Shown here: positions 15,153 through 23,322 of the stretch, one piece after another | How the letters are laid out: every line of letters starts with the position of its first letter | How positions within the stretch are numbered: the first letter of the stretch is position 1 | NCBI GenBank assembly: GCA_964529975.1 | Contig: CAZGXW010000004.1 | Span: forward strand, 1 to 64,000 | Direction of reading: 5' to 3' | Origin: JADFMN01 sp964529975 | Lineage (GTDB): Bacteria; Armatimonadota; Fimbriimonadia; Fimbriimonadales; Fimbriimonadaceae | Length of the DNA stretch: 64,000 nt | The notes under the pieces: generated by a model | What the model saw: only the letters and a program-made list of their open reading frames with translations | What the model was told of the DNA's origin: nothing | The model's database searches: none | Translations under genes and position numbers: made by a program

Positions 15153-16190
15153 ATGCCCCGCGTGAAAGCCATCGCCAAGGTCCGACCCGCCCCCGGTGTC
15201 GATATCATCGACGTCGAGGAGCCTCAGGTCAGGCCGGGCACGGTGAAACTGCGGGTGGAGCGGGCTTCGGTCTGCGGGACCGACCTGCACATTTACAACT
15301 GGGACGCCTGGAGCAGCGGTCGCATCAAGCCTCCCCGTGTCATCGGACACGAGTTTTGCGGCACGATCACTGAGATCGGCGATGGCGTCACGGACCGCAG
15401 AGTCGGCGACTTTGTCGCCAGCGAGTCCCACATCGTGTGCGGGACATGCCGCCTGTGCCGGTTGGGCCTTGGCCACCTTTGTGAGAACACGCAGATCTTG
15501 GGCGTCGATGTGGACGGTGGGTTCGCACCCTATGCCGTGATCCCTGCAATGAACGCGCGACCGACATCCTCCGTGGTGCCACGAACGGTCGCCAGCATGC
15601 AAGACGCTATCGGCAACGCGGTCCACACTGTACTGGCGGGTCCGGTCGAAGGGCAAACGTTCCTCATCACTGGGCTCGGGCCGATCGGACTGTTCGCCGT
15701 GGCGATCTGCAAGACGCTCGGCGCGCGCAAGGTGTATGCCACGGAAGTGAGCGAGTACCGCATCGAACTCGCCAAGAGGCTTGGTGTGGACACGGTCATC
15801 AACCCGCTCCAAGAGGACGCGCACAAGATGCTCAGCGACTGCGAGCCCGGAGGGGTCGATGCCAACCTAGAGATGAGCGGCCACCCTGGCTCGCTCGAAC
15901 TTGGTATCGAGCACACGCGCCCTGGCGGAAGAGTCTCCCTTCTTGGGCTCTACTCTGACCGGCTGCGGTTCATGGACATGAACAAGGTCATTTTCAAGGG
16001 GCTGGAACTTCAAGGGATAGTCGGGCGAAAGATCTGGCAGACGTGGGACCAGATGGACGAACTCTTCACCAAGCGTGGACTCGACCTGACCGCCGTCGTG
16101 ACCCACGAAATGCCGTTCACCGAGGTCGAGCAGGCCATGCAGATTCTCAAGAAGGGCGAGGCTGGCAAGATCGTGCTGTCGTTCGAGTGA
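15153..16190 (+). CDS. tdh: L-threonine 3-dehydrogenase
   Basis: 345 residues of the zinc medium-chain dehydrogenase family. Tdh oxidises threonine to 2-amino-3-ketobutyrate with NAD+. Catalytic-zinc residues are in SVCGTDLHIYNWD and IGHEFCG; structural-zinc cysteines are in CGTCRLCRLGLGHLC; NAD-binding GLGPIGLFA. The CGTDLHIY.WD.W motif is typical of Tdh rather than general alcohol dehydrogenases. Kbl, the usual partner lyase, is not adjacent. The 159-base region upstream shows no clear regulatory structure. Confidence 0.87.
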   Translation: MPRVKAIAKVRPAPGVDIIDVEEPQVRPGTVKLRVERASVCGTDLHIYNWDAWSSGRIKPPRVIGHEFCGTITEIGDGVTDRRVGDFVASESHIVCGTCRLCRLGLGHLCENTQILGVDVDGGFAPYAVIPAMNARPTSSVVPRTVASMQDAIGNAVHTVLAGPVEGQTFLITGLGPIGLFAVAICKTLGARKVYATEVSEYRIELAKRLGVDTVINPLQEDAHKMLSDCEPGGVDANLEMSGHPGSLELGIEHTRPGGRVSLLGLYSDRLRFMDMNKVIFKGLELQGIVGRKIWQTWDQMDELFTKRGLDLTAVVTHEMPFTEVEQAMQILKKGEAGKIVLSFE

Positions 16191-16214
16191 CTCGGGACTC
16201 GAGGGCCTGCCCGG

Positions 16215-16220
16215 TACACT
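16215..16220 (+). promoter_or_regulatory. -10 box ten bases before the TPR-protein start
   Basis: TACACT followed by ten bases and the ATG; no Shine-Dalgarno sequence is present, so initiation is probably leaderless or nearly so. Confidence 0.5.
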
Positions 16221-16230
16221 GCCCGCTCCC

Positions 16231-18063
16231 ATGAAGATCGCCGTCTTGCCGTTCAACGCTGGCCCGAACACGGAGCCGGCCTATGCGAGGCAGGCTAGCG
16301 GGTTTGTGGGAGAGGTCGTGCGCCAGGCCACTGGAGAAGAGGTCAATCCGGTCAGTTATATGGGCCGCGCGGACGACGGCGGCATTCCACGTTTCGCCCA
16401 CATCAATCCGTCCGAGTCGCTCAACGACGATCAGATGATCCTCGACTTCTTCGCGCAGTCGGACACCGACCGCGTCGTCGACGGACTGCTTACCGAGAAC
16501 GAAGGCGGGAGCGGCAACCTCACCGTCCGATGGTGGACGAGGGGCGAGGACGCCCCGGTCAAGCGCGAGTACACGTACTTGCCGGGCGGCATGCTCAAGG
16601 CTCTACGCAGCCTTGTCGAAGATTTCACGTCCGACCTTGGCAAGGAGTTGCCGGAGGAACTGAAGACCGACGAGGGCCTGTTCGGAACCGACAGCGAGTC
16701 GGGCTTTCGCAACTTCCTCAAGGGGTACGACGCGACGCAGTACGTCGAGCGGGCGCAGGGCATGGTGCTTGAGTCGTTCGACCCGCAGCACGCGCTCGAC
16801 GCATTGGCCCAGGCCGTGGAGGCGGACAACGACTGGGAGGGCCCATACATGGCCATGATCGAACTGGTCCGCCTTTGCACCATGTACCGACTGGGCAATG
16901 TGCAAGTCTTGGAGAAAGGTCTCAAGCGGCTCATCGAGGTCCAGCCCAAGGACGCTCGCGCTTACTTCGCGGCAGGGAACCTCTATGCGACGGCCGGTGC
17001 GCACGACAAGGCGACAGAGGCGTTTGAGAAGGCGCACCAAAACGAGCCTGACGAGCCCGCGATCCTGACGCGACTCGCCCAAGAGCAACTGGCCTTGAAA
17101 ATGCCGGTCAACGCCGAGCGCAACCTCCGCAAGGCGATCGAACTGGAGGACGACGAGAAGCCCTCGATGGACCTTCTCGCGGCCGTCCTCATGCAGACCG
17201 GACGCGGACACGAGGTGCCCGAACTCTGGAAGTCGATTATCGAGAAGAACGCCCAGAACGCCCAAGCCCGCGCGAAACTGGCGATGACCTATGCAGGCTT
17301 GAACAAGAAGGACGAGGCCACGAAGACCTTCGAGCAGGCTCTGACCGACCTCGAAGACCCGACCATCGTCAAGCGGTTCTTCGCGCCGTTCTTGGTCCAG
17401 AACGAAGAGCTTGACCGCGCGATGGACCTCTACGAAGACGTCCTGGACGTGGCCCCCACCGAAGTCCCCGTGCTCATGGAGTATGCGCAGACACTCAATG
17501 CCGCTGGCAGAGAGTTCGAGGTTCCGAAAGTGCTCCGCGACATTCTGGCCGCCAACCCCGATCAGAACACGCAAGCGATGACGAACGCTTGGCTCCTCGA
17601 ACTTGAGCAGCCCAAGCGCGTCGCGGCGGTCCAGTCGGCCTCAGAGAAGGCAGAGCAAGGCGACTACAAGGGCGCCCTTGACGAACTGCTGCCGCTCAAG
17701 AACTGGCTGGCCGACTATTGGAAACTTTGGGCGATCCTAGCCACGGTCCACAACTCCCTCAACGAGTTCTCCCAGGCAGAGCACGCTGCCCGTCGAGCGC
17801 TCGAGCAGTACCCCGCCTGCGAGCCTGTCTACGGAGAACTCTGCACCGCCTTGGCCGGACAGAACCGCGAGAGCGAGGCGTACGACCTGATGAAGGTCGC
17901 GCTGATGAACATGCCCAACTCTCTTCTGATCGCCATTAACTACGCGCTGGCAGCCAAGAGGGCGGGGGACAAGGAGGAGGCCCTGAAGGTGGGTCGCCAG
18001 ATCCGTGAGGCCACCCGAAACGCCGAGAACCTCCAGCATGTGCTGGCTGAGATCGAGAGTTGA
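16231..18063 (+). CDS. Tetratricopeptide-repeat protein
   Basis: 610 residues. The first 150 residues are not repeat-like (MKIAVLPFNAGPN, DRVVDGLLTENEGG) and look like the ligand- or partner-binding domain often found before TPRs. From about 180 onward there are at least eight TPR-type helical pairs, with ARAYFAAGNLYATAGAHDKA, AEHAARRALEQYPACEPVYG and similar. No signal peptide or membrane helix, so it is cytoplasmic, probably a scaffold. No partner can be named; the next gene is a GspF-family protein but has its own leader. Confidence 0.82.
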   Translation: MKIAVLPFNAGPNTEPAYARQASGFVGEVVRQATGEEVNPVSYMGRADDGGIPRFAHINPSESLNDDQMILDFFAQSDTDRVVDGLLTENEGGSGNLTVRWWTRGEDAPVKREYTYLPGGMLKALRSLVEDFTSDLGKELPEELKTDEGLFGTDSESGFRNFLKGYDATQYVERAQGMVLESFDPQHALDALAQAVEADNDWEGPYMAMIELVRLCTMYRLGNVQVLEKGLKRLIEVQPKDARAYFAAGNLYATAGAHDKATEAFEKAHQNEPDEPAILTRLAQEQLALKMPVNAERNLRKAIELEDDEKPSMDLLAAVLMQTGRGHEVPELWKSIIEKNAQNAQARAKLAMTYAGLNKKDEATKTFEQALTDLEDPTIVKRFFAPFLVQNEELDRAMDLYEDVLDVAPTEVPVLMEYAQTLNAAGREFEVPKVLRDILAANPDQNTQAMTNAWLLELEQPKRVAAVQSASEKAEQGDYKGALDELLPLKNWLADYWKLWAILATVHNSLNEFSQAEHAARRALEQYPACEPVYGELCTALAGQNRESEAYDLMKVALMNMPNSLLIAINYALAAKRAGDKEEALKVGRQIREATRNAENLQHVLAEIES

Positions 18064-18199
18064 ACCTGGGTTGGGCCCTTTTCGAGGGGATTTCGCTCCC
18101 TCGCGCCTGAACCTATAGAACGGCCCTGCCCCCTGCCGACAATTCTACTGTGCGAGGCCCTGGGTGCTTTGTGGCATCTGCCTCGTGGAGCAGAGCGCT

Positions 18200-19399
18200 A
18201 TGCCGTTTTACGCTTACACAGCAATCGACGCAGGGGGACGAACGGTCAAGTCCGTCATGGAGGCCGACAGCGAGGCGCTCGTCCTGAGCAAACTGCGCGA
18301 GCAGTCGATGCAGATCGTCGAGATCAAGGCATCGAAGCAGAAAAAGACGTCTGCCCGCAAGGGCAAGATGAAACTGAAGAACCTGGTCGTCTTCTCGCGA
18401 CAGTTCGCGACGATGATCGACGCAGGTATCCCCATCCTGCGGTGCCTTGAGATCCTGACCGGGCAGACGAAGGACCCCATCCTCAAGCCCGTCTTGGAGC
18501 AGGTCACGCTGGACGTGAAGAGCGGCCTCACGCTCCATGACTCCATGGCCAAGCACCCGCACGTCTTCAACAAGTTGTACGTGAACATGATCCGCGCCGC
18601 GGAACTCGGCGGAATCCTCGACGTTATCTTGGAGCGACTCTCGGGCTTCCTCGAGTACGAGTCCGAGGTCCGATCGAAGATCAAGAGCGCGATGATGTAC
18701 CCCGTGCTCGTTCTCATTTTCTCGCAGGTCATGCTGTTCGTGCTGTTCTCGTTCGTTCTGCCTAAGTTCAAGGAGATCTTCGACGGCATGAACGCCGAGA
18801 TGCCGCCCGTCACCAAGTTCCTGTTTGCGATGGGCGACTTCATGCAGTCCAAGTGGTGGGTGATCCTGCTCGTGATCGCAGGCGCCATCTTCGGCCTCAA
18901 GTTCTATGCGAAGACGCCACGAGGCGCCTACCAGACGGACCTGTTCAAACTGAAGTTCCCGGTCGTGGGCGAACTCACCCTAAAGATGAGCATCGCACGC
19001 TTCTGCCGCACGTTCGGAACGCTGATCAACAGTGGTGTGCCGATGATGCGCAGCCTCGAGATCGTCGGCGAGACCCTGAACAACAAGGTCCTCGGCGAAG
19101 CGATCGACGACACGCGTGCGAGCATCCGCGAGGGTCAGAAACTCTCGGCCCCTCTCGCGGCCTCTGGCTTCTTCCCGTCGATGGTCACGCACATGATCGA
19201 CGTCGGTGAGGAGTCGGGACGTCTCTCTGAGATGCTCGTGAAAGTCGGCGACTTCTATGACAACGAGGTCGAAACGACGATCAAGGGCTTGACGTCGATG
19301 ATCGAGCCGATGCTCATCATCTTCCTCGGCGTCGTGGTCGGCTTCATCGCCATCTCGGTCATGACACCGATCTTCAAGCTGGTCAACAGCGTTCAGTAG
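18200..19399 (+). CDS. Type II secretion/type IV pilus inner-membrane protein (GspF/PilC family)
   Basis: 399 residues from the ATG at 18200 (GGAG nine bases upstream). Two T2SSF domains (about 60-190 and 265-390), each followed by a hydrophobic helix; three membrane helices near 165-190, 215-235 and 365-390. Markers are FSRQFATMIDAGIPILRCLE and FCRTFGTLINSGVPMMRSLE, and the C-terminal MIEPMLIIFLGVVVGFIA. These proteins sit at the base of the pilus or pseudopilus and bind the assembly ATPase. No pilB, pilT or pilin gene is adjacent. Confidence 0.9.
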   Translation: MPFYAYTAIDAGGRTVKSVMEADSEALVLSKLREQSMQIVEIKASKQKKTSARKGKMKLKNLVVFSRQFATMIDAGIPILRCLEILTGQTKDPILKPVLEQVTLDVKSGLTLHDSMAKHPHVFNKLYVNMIRAAELGGILDVILERLSGFLEYESEVRSKIKSAMMYPVLVLIFSQVMLFVLFSFVLPKFKEIFDGMNAEMPPVTKFLFAMGDFMQSKWWVILLVIAGAIFGLKFYAKTPRGAYQTDLFKLKFPVVGELTLKMSIARFCRTFGTLINSGVPMMRSLEIVGETLNNKVLGEAIDDTRASIREGQKLSAPLAASGFFPSMVTHMIDVGEESGRLSEMLVKVGDFYDNEVETTIKGLTSMIEPMLIIFLGVVVGFIAISVMTPIFKLVNSVQ

Positions 19400-19499
19400 T
19401 GGAGTCTTTCTCGCCCTCGCGCGGTCTTTGGGTGGCTGCGCGGGGGCAAAGGCCGGCCCAGGATGGGCAGGCCAGTGTGGTCGAACAACGGATTGGAGT

Positions 19500-20765
19500 A
19501 TGTCGGAAGGTTTAGCAAAGAGCATGGTGGACGGCGAGTCCCTCGTCGCCCAATACCTGTCGGATCCCCGCCCTGACCTCAAGGATATGATCATCGTCCA
19601 CTACGGACCGATGGTCGAGAGGATCGCGCGCAGGTTCCGGGGCATTGAGCATCAGGACGACCTCACTCAGGTCGGATACATCGGGCTGCTCAACGCATTG
19701 AGCAAGTTCGACCCTACGACGGGAGTTAGGTTCAACACCTACGCCACACACCTAGTCGCTGGGGAGATCAAGCACTTCCTCCGCGACCGGTCGCAGACGA
19801 TCCGGCAGCCGGCATGGCTCCAGGAACTTCGCCACAAGGTCCAGAAAGCCGCCACGACGCTGCAGGCCAAGACTGGGCACGCACCCTCCGAGCGCGAGAT
19901 CGCCGAGTCCATCGGCGTGAGCGAGTCCACGGTGCGAGAAGTCTACGCAACCCAGGAACTGCTCCGCGTGTCTTCGCTCGACGTCGCTCCGTTGGACGAC
20001 GAGGACAGCGAAACGGACGTCGATCGACTGGACGCCGCCGACTTCTGCCCTGGGCAGATGTCGGTCGAGGACCGTGTCGTGCTCGAGACGGCGATGCAGC
20101 AGTTGCGCGACTTGGAGCGCGAAGTGCTGGTCATGTTCCATTTCGACGCGCTCAATCAGACGGAGATCGCGCACAGGCTAGGGATCTCGTGCAACTATGT
20201 CTCGCACATCCTTCGGCAGTCTCTCGCAAAACTGCGGCGCATCCTCACGGAAGAAGACGCCATGGACGCGATCCTTCGGCGCGACGAGCCCAAACTCGCC
20301 AACGAGGTCATCGACTCGGTCACAGGCATCTACAACGAGGTGTACTTCCACTCCCGTCTCACTGAAGAGGTGCACCGCCTCTCGGGCACAGACGGAGTGC
20401 TCTCTGTGATGCTGGTCGAGTTCAACGGACTTCGCTCGCTGGCCGGGTTCTATGGAGATGCGAGCGTCTCGGACTTCTTGATCGACGCGGCGGACTTTCT
20501 CAAAGGTTGCGTCCGCTCGCTCGACGTCGTGTGTCGCAACGGCTCCGCAGGCTTCGGCATCGTCTTACCGTCTACCGGGCCCAACGTGACGGTCCTGAAG
20601 GCGCGCATCGAGGACAAGTGCCGCGCTTGGCTGATGACGCGGATCGCGCCGAACAGCCCGGTGACGGTACACATTGGCTACGCGGTGACGCCAGACGACG
20701 CGACCTCGGTCGCCGATCTGCTCAAGATCGCCGATCCTAGGTTCCGCCGCGAAGACGCCGCGTAG
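19500..20765 (+). CDS. Sigma-70 factor (SigB/SigF type) fused to a degenerate GGDEF domain
   Basis: 421 residues from the ATG at 19500 (an upstream in-frame start at 19428 is less likely). Residues 30-100 are sigma region 2 (DDLTQVGYIGLLNALSKFDP, RFNTYATHLVAGEIKHFLRD), 105-165 region 3, 195-252 region 4 with helix-turn-helix TEIAHRLGISCNYVSHILR. Residues 265-421 match a GGDEF domain: SVTGIYNEVYFHSRL corresponds to 'LTGLYNR.YF...L', VEFNGLRSLAGFYGD to the metal region, and 348-352 GSAGF replaces GGDEF. Both catalytic acids are missing, so diguanylate cyclase activity is unlikely; a ligand-sensing or dimerisation role is possible. No anti-sigma gene is adjacent. Confidence 0.88.
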   Translation: MSEGLAKSMVDGESLVAQYLSDPRPDLKDMIIVHYGPMVERIARRFRGIEHQDDLTQVGYIGLLNALSKFDPTTGVRFNTYATHLVAGEIKHFLRDRSQTIRQPAWLQELRHKVQKAATTLQAKTGHAPSEREIAESIGVSESTVREVYATQELLRVSSLDVAPLDDEDSETDVDRLDAADFCPGQMSVEDRVVLETAMQQLRDLEREVLVMFHFDALNQTEIAHRLGISCNYVSHILRQSLAKLRRILTEEDAMDAILRRDEPKLANEVIDSVTGIYNEVYFHSRLTEEVHRLSGTDGVLSVMLVEFNGLRSLAGFYGDASVSDFLIDAADFLKGCVRSLDVVCRNGSAGFGIVLPSTGPNVTVLKARIEDKCRAWLMTRIAPNSPVTVHIGYAVTPDDATSVADLLKIADPRFRREDAA

Positions 20766-20795
20766 GCCCGCCCGCCGATTGCCTCCGCACTGCGC

Positions 20796-20801
20796 CACAA
20801 T
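20796..20801 (+). promoter_or_regulatory. -10-like box six bases before the RibD-C gene
   Basis: CACAAT ends six bases before the ATG at 20808, in the position expected for leaderless transcription; weaker than the other examples. Confidence 0.35.
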
Positions 20802-20807
20802 CCTGCT

Positions 20808-21488
20808 ATGAGCAGGCTGGAAGGGGTGTATCCACACCTCGAACTTGGGCCAGCGCCACCAGAGAGACCGTACGTCTACATCAACATGGTCGCCACGATC
20901 GATGGCAAGACCGTGTCCGGCGAGCGCGACGAGCCAGTGCAGGACCTTGGGTCCGAACTCGACCACGCGACGATGAGGCAGATCGAGCGGCACTCAGACG
21001 CCGTCCTCATTGGTGCCGGCTCCTTGCGAGCGACGAAGGGCCTCCACTATCACCCTGAACTTGTGCGGATCGTCGTTACGGAGAGTGGACAGGTCGACGC
21101 GAACGCGAGGTTCTTCACGGAGTCTCCTGACAACGCGTATGTCGCGACCACAAAGTCCGGCGTGCCGCGCCTCCCGACCGACGTCAAGGCGATTGTGTGC
21201 GGTGAGACGTCCCTAGATTGGACGGTGCTCCTTAAAGAACTGCGCACGAACAAGGGAATCCAACGCCTTCTGGTCGAGGGCGGGAGCGAACTCAACGCGT
21301 CGCTCCTGCGCAATGACTTGGTGGACGAACTCTTCCTCACGGTCGCTCCAAAGGTGAAACTCGGCCGTCACACGCCGACGTACGCGGGAGGCGAACCTCT
21401 GGGGCGCGACGAGGTGCTCGACTTCAAAGTCGCTTCGGTCATCACCGTCGGCAGCGAGATCTTTGTGAGGTACAAGCGAGATCGCTAG
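20808..21488 (+). CDS. RibD C-terminal-like reductase (dihydrofolate-reductase fold)
   Basis: 226 residues forming a stand-alone RibD_C domain without the N-terminal deaminase. Typical features: YVYINMVATIDGKTVSGE near the start, SDAVLIGAGSLRA, and IQRLLVEGGSELNASLLRNDLVDELFLTVAPK, the conserved 'LLvEGG..l..sll...LvDE....iaP' signature. Such proteins reduce diaminouracil-ribosyl phosphates in riboflavin synthesis or act on other pteridine-like substrates with NADPH. No other rib gene is nearby, so the riboflavin role is uncertain. The stop codon is part of the next gene's Shine-Dalgarno sequence. Confidence 0.85.
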   Translation: MSRLEGVYPHLELGPAPPERPYVYINMVATIDGKTVSGERDEPVQDLGSELDHATMRQIERHSDAVLIGAGSLRATKGLHYHPELVRIVVTESGQVDANARFFTESPDNAYVATTKSGVPRLPTDVKAIVCGETSLDWTVLLKELRTNKGIQRLLVEGGSELNASLLRNDLVDELFLTVAPKVKLGRHTPTYAGGEPLGRDEVLDFKVASVITVGSEIFVRYKRDR

Positions 21489-21495
21489 GAGGCCG

Positions 21496-22635
21496 CTGCG
21501 TCCGCTTTCTCCCGTCACCTATCTGTGGCGCAACCCGGGCAAGACGTCCTCGCTGGCGTTTGTGATCACTCTCGCCGTCATGCTCATCGCTGGCATGGTG
21601 TCGTTGATGAACTCCATCCCCCTCAGCGTCACGACGATCTACAGTTACTCGCGCTATTCGCTCGGTGTCAGCCCGCGGGGAGACCAACAGCAACTCGACG
21701 AGATCAGGGCGCGGTTAGAGAGCGAAACGCCTGTGGACATCGAACGCACGGTCGTCTGCCGCGCCAACACAGCGATGGTCGACAGCATCGTGGGCAAGTG
21801 GCCTTTCGTCGTGTTCGGGTTCGAACAGGAGGACATGCGCTATTACGTCGAGAAGACGGGCGGGGGTGCGATGCTCGGCCGTTATCCCGAACCCGGTGCT
21901 CCCGAAGCGGTGGTCAGCAGGCCGGTCGCTACCAACCTCGGGCTCGAGATCGGGAGCGAACTGCTCGGCCCCGAACAACAAGACTCCTATTCGCCGTTCT
22001 CCGTTCGTGTGGTCGGCATCGTGGAGAGCCAAGAATGGATGATGTTCCTGCCGATCGAGTACCACCGGCTCTACCACTTTCCGCCGGTCGACGTTTTGCT
22101 CGTGTTCGCTCAGAACCTTGTGGACCAACAACGGCTCGACGCTTGGGCGCTGACCACTTTCAAGGGCGAGCGCGCGCGGCTATACGCGTTTCAAGACCTC
22201 GAAGAGCAGACCGACGCGGCCTTCAAGACGCTCTACACGATCCTCAACGTCGTCATTGGTTCGATCGTCATCGTGATTACGGTGATGATGGGCATGTTGA
22301 TGAACATCTACCAGGCGCAGAGGATCCAGGAGTTCGGACTGTTACAGGCGCTCGGCTACAGCAAGCGCACGATCCTGGGTCGAGTCCTCTCCGAGATACT
22401 GCTCGTTCTTGCCGGCAGTTGGCTGCTCGGTGTGCTCATCGCGTTCGCGCTGCTCATGTTCGTGAAAGTCCAAATCTTTGACCCACGAGCGTACGTGATC
22501 GACCCGATGGACTACCGCTCCTATCTGTACTCGACGCCGGTGCCTGTAATGATCTTCTTCGTGGCCGCCCTCGACTTCACGCTGAGGCTCAAGCGGTTCG
22601 ACCCGGTCGGAGTGGTCGAAAGGAGGCTCGTGTGA
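21496..22635 (+). CDS. ABC transporter permease (FtsX/MacB-like), probable CTG start
   Basis: The recognisable protein begins before any ATG, GTG or TTG in frame: residues RPLSPVTYLWRNPGKTSSLA lead directly into the first membrane helix. The first usual start (GTG 21562) would cut that helix. A strong TAGGAGG sits at 21486-21492, and the codon that would begin MRPLSPVTYLWRN is CTG at 21496, so a CTG start is proposed (379 residues). Membrane helices occur near 22-45, 265-290, 310-335 and 350-370, with a periplasmic domain between, as in FtsX-fold exporters of the LolCE/MacB type. The ATPase gene overlaps its stop by four bases. Confidence 0.8.
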   Translation: MRPLSPVTYLWRNPGKTSSLAFVITLAVMLIAGMVSLMNSIPLSVTTIYSYSRYSLGVSPRGDQQQLDEIRARLESETPVDIERTVVCRANTAMVDSIVGKWPFVVFGFEQEDMRYYVEKTGGGAMLGRYPEPGAPEAVVSRPVATNLGLEIGSELLGPEQQDSYSPFSVRVVGIVESQEWMMFLPIEYHRLYHFPPVDVLLVFAQNLVDQQRLDAWALTTFKGERARLYAFQDLEEQTDAAFKTLYTILNVVIGSIVIVITVMMGMLMNIYQAQRIQEFGLLQALGYSKRTILGRVLSEILLVLAGSWLLGVLIAFALLMFVKVQIFDPRAYVIDPMDYRSYLYSTPVPVMIFFVAALDFTLRLKRFDPVGVVERRLV

Positions 22636-23273
22636 TCGAACTGCACGAGACATCGCTCGTCTACAGCGACCACGGACGCACGGTGTACGCATGCCGGGAG
22701 ATCGGCCTCAAGGTCGCTGAAGGCGAGTTTGTCGGCATCCTCGGCCCGAGCGGATCAGGGAAGTCCTCGCTGCTCTATCTCATGTGCGGGCTCAAGATTC
22801 CCACGCACGGCACGGTCCACTATAAGGAGCGCGCGCTCAGCGAAATGACCCCGTTCGAACGGGACCAACTGCGCCTCAACGAGTTCGGGTTCGTTTTCCA
22901 GTACCCCTATCTCGTCGGCTATCTCAACGCGCTCGAGAACGTGATGGTGGCGCAGCCCGACCCATCGCTCCGGGACGAAGCGTTCGACTTGTTGGAGAGG
23001 CTCGACATCGCAGACAAGGCGGGCAGGCTCCCGCATGAACTGAGCGGCGGCGAGCGCCAGCGCGTGTGCGTCGCACGGGCGCTGATTGGCGGGCGTCACG
23101 TCATCTTCGCCGACGAGCCCACGGCCGCTCTCGACCACAACACGGGCGTACATGTCATGGACCTGCTCGCCGAGCACCGGGGCGGCGGCGCGCTCGTGGT
23201 CGTCACCCACGACCCTTCGATGCTCGAAAAAGCCGACCGCGTCGTCACTATCCGCGACGGGTCGATCCAATAA
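22632..23273 (+). CDS. ABC transporter ATP-binding protein (LolD/MacB-type)
   Basis: 213 residues, GTG start overlapping the permease stop (GTGA). Walker A GPSGSGKSS, Q-loop FVFQYP, signature LSGGERQRVCVARAL, Walker B HVIFADEPTAALD, and switch His in VVVTHDPS are all intact. It should power the FtsX-like permease, possibly in lipoprotein or peptide export or in envelope stress. The spacing and overlap make these two genes a transporter unit with no substrate-binding or adaptor gene alongside. Confidence 0.93.
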   Translation: MIELHETSLVYSDHGRTVYACREIGLKVAEGEFVGILGPSGSGKSSLLYLMCGLKIPTHGTVHYKERALSEMTPFERDQLRLNEFGFVFQYPYLVGYLNALENVMVAQPDPSLRDEAFDLLERLDIADKAGRLPHELSGGERQRVCVARALIGGRHVIFADEPTAALDHNTGVHVMDLLAEHRGGGALVVVTHDPSMLEKADRVVTIRDGSIQ

Positions 23274-23276
23274 GAG

Positions 23277-23310
23277 GCCCGCCCTCTCTGGATCATTAGT
23301 GAGGGCGGGC
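23277..23310. terminator. Bidirectional hairpin terminator between converging genes
   Basis: GCCCGCCCTC (23277-23286) and GAGGGCGGGC (23301-23310) form a perfect ten-base-pair stem with a 14-base loop, between the ABC ATPase gene and the minus-strand protease gene. T-tracts are weak on both sides. Confidence 0.65.
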
Positions 23311-23322
23311 ATTCGGTTGACG

